Assembly (NCBI GenBank): GCA_023129675.1
Contig: JAGMBM010000011.1
Coordinates: 1 to 6,898, forward strand
Source of the DNA: Hadesarchaea archaeon
GTDB taxonomy: Archaea; Hadarchaeota; Hadarchaeia; Hadarchaeales; Hadarchaeaceae
Direction of reading: 5' to 3'
DNA length: 6,898 nucleotides
The notes beneath the pieces are model-generated. The model was not told the origin of the DNA, searched no databases, and saw nothing but the letters and a program-made list of their open reading frames with translations. Of this stretch, positions 5,868-6,898 are shown piece by piece; position 1 is the first letter of the stretch; each line of letters opens with the position of its first letter. The translations under genes were made by a program, and so were the position numbers.

Positions 5868-6898
5868 CTGTCGCCTCCCGAGAGCATTTGATCCAGCTTG
5901 GCTAAAAATTCGTTCATCCGTTCCCGCGGTATTCGGGCTGCAGCCGCCACATCGTGGCCACCACCCTTGCCTCCCACTATTCCTGCAGCCCTCGCCAAGG
6001 CCCGACCAACATTTATTCCCTGCATCGCCAAGCCGGGTGTACTTCGAGCCGAAATCTTCAGCTCCTCCGCGCCGGCGTCCGCGATGCCGACAATCGGGCG
6101 ATCCGTTGTGACTAACCCCGATTCCATCGCGAGCGAGAGCACCTCACCCACCATTGCCGAATTCACTGCACCGCCGAAGTAGATGTGCCTCAACCTCGGC
6201 GTGAGCTTGAAGGTGTCGAGGTGGGAGACGAGCCATCCCAGCGCCTCCAGCATTCGTTCCTGACTGCTGTTCAGGAGGGCCAGCGCCTCGGTCTGTGCCG
6301 TCCGGTCGCCTACTGCCACGGCGAAGCCGAACTCCGACTTTTGGAGGTCGCTGCATGCGTCGAGCATCGCCACGTACTCCCCGAGGTCGCGGGGGCCGAC
6401 AAGGTCTTCCGTGGCCAGGGCATAGGTTGTCCCCCAGAGCGTGTGACAAAACTCCTCGCTGGTCGCTAGGGAACCAACTCGAGCGAAGATCGCGTCCCGC
6501 AGCCTCCGCTCCGCCTCCGGGCCTAGCTCGACCAGGGTGCTGGAGGGCGAGATGCCGAGTGTGTCGACGAGGGAACGACAGGCCTGTGGGTTTCCGGAGA
6601 TCCCGGAGATGTAGGGCCTCGTCGTAAGCCTGAGGCATTCCACTACCGGGCTCAGGGTGCGCCCGATGAGCCTCAACCCCTCACCCACGCGCAAGAAACC
6701 CAAGTCGATCGCCCGCTTCACCAGGGTATCGTTAACCCCCGTGAACCCTGAGAAGAACTCCTGGCGGTCACCAATCGCCCCAGCGACCGCGAGTCCCACT
6801 AGCGGTCTGAAGCTTCGGTCTATGTGCTCGACGATGGAATAGACGGCACCGCTAGCGCTCACATCCTTCGCGCCGTTGAGCCCGCATGCGTGAGGGTT
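5864..6898 (-). CDS. GAN-type archaeal RecJ-like nuclease, C-terminal part (5' end outside window)
   Basis: The reading frame is open to the window edge: 344 residues are visible, beginning NPHACGLNGAKDVSASG, so the GTG at 6862 is an internal valine and not the start. NPH...G..GA..VSASG is the segment that follows the DHH motif in archaeal RecJ/GAN proteins. GAN associates with GINS (and Cdc45-like function) at the replication fork in Thermococcales. Further hallmarks are AGAIGDRQE (motif IV Asp, visible residue 44), FTGVND, GRTLSP, PYISGISGN, and a DHHA1 domain with KISARST and GGKGGGHDVAAA (His at visible residue 315). Motifs I-III lie upstream, outside the window, so activity cannot be judged. 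It overlaps the second DHH gene by 4 nt. In many euryarchaea the gene just upstream would encode ribosomal protein S15. Confidence 0.88.
   Translation of the reverse strand, partial: NPHACGLNGAKDVSASGAVYSIVEHIDRSFRPLVGLAVAGAIGDRQEFFSGFTGVNDTLVKRAIDLGFLRVGEGLRLIGRTLSPVVECLRLTTRPYISGISGNPQACRSLVDTLGISPSSTLVELGPEAERRLRDAIFARVGSLATSEEFCHTLWGTTYALATEDLVGPRDLGEYVAMLDACSDLQKSEFGFAVAVGDRTAQTEALALLNSSQERMLEALGWLVSHLDTFKLTPRLRHIYFGGAVNSAMVGEVLSLAMESGLVTTDRPIVGIADAGAEELKISARSTPGLAMQGINVGRALARAAGIVGGKGGGHDVAAAARIPRERMNEFLAKLDQMLSGGDR

Noticed and set aside
6144..6638. 164-codon minus-strand frame inside the GAN-like gene
   Set aside because: It lies in another frame of a gene with clear family motifs, and its Arg/Gly/Pro-rich translation has no recognisable domain.
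1..6898. CRISPR arrays, tRNA or rRNA genes, insertion sequences, attachment sites
   Set aside because: Reading both strands I saw no spaced direct repeats, cloverleaf-like segments, transposase motifs or terminal inverted repeats; the serS block has no visible flanking repeats.

Overview
The window comes from an archaeon, most likely a euryarchaeal lineage. It carries ribosomal protein S3Ae (eS1), the KEOPS subunit Pcc1, a GAN-type archaeal RecJ, an archaeal-type seryl-tRNA synthetase and a Clp1/Grc3-like polynucleotide kinase. TATA-like boxes and GAGGT ribosome binding sites also fit. The species cannot be named from the sequence. Most of the window is GC-rich (36 of 60 bases are G or C in 481-540), dense, and coded on the minus strand.

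Reading the minus strand from right to left, the first gene is the C-terminal part of a GAN/RecJ-like nuclease (5864-6898, its 5' end outside the window). It overlaps by 4 nt a second, complete DHH/DHHA1 phosphoesterase (4449-5867). After a 68-nt gap with a possible promoter comes a small protein with an Sm-like barrel (3955-4380). Next are a polynucleotide 5'-kinase-like ATPase (2689-3945) and Pcc1 (2446-2679). The last two genes are translationally coupled: the stop codon of the gene before each is part of its Shine-Dalgarno sequence (TGAGGT). Further left are rps3ae (418-1002) and, 12 nt after it, the N-terminal 135 codons of a phosphoglucosamine/phosphomannomutase (1-405).

Between pcc1 and rps3ae, on the opposite strand, sits serS (1161-2441) with its upstream region. 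This block is distinctly AT-rich (about 37% GC counted over 1201-1320). Many archaea keep a GAN/recJ - pcc1 - rps3ae order, so serS looks like a later insertion that split an ancestral run and supplied a new divergent promoter region for rps3ae-glmM.

Functionally the window is about information processing: ribosome, tRNA charging, tRNA modification (KEOPS, t6A), and nucleic-acid end processing (two DHH proteins plus a 5'-kinase and an Sm-like protein). The DHH - Sm-like - kinase trio is the most interesting candidate for an uncharacterised RNA-end-processing unit, but that functional link is inference from gene order.
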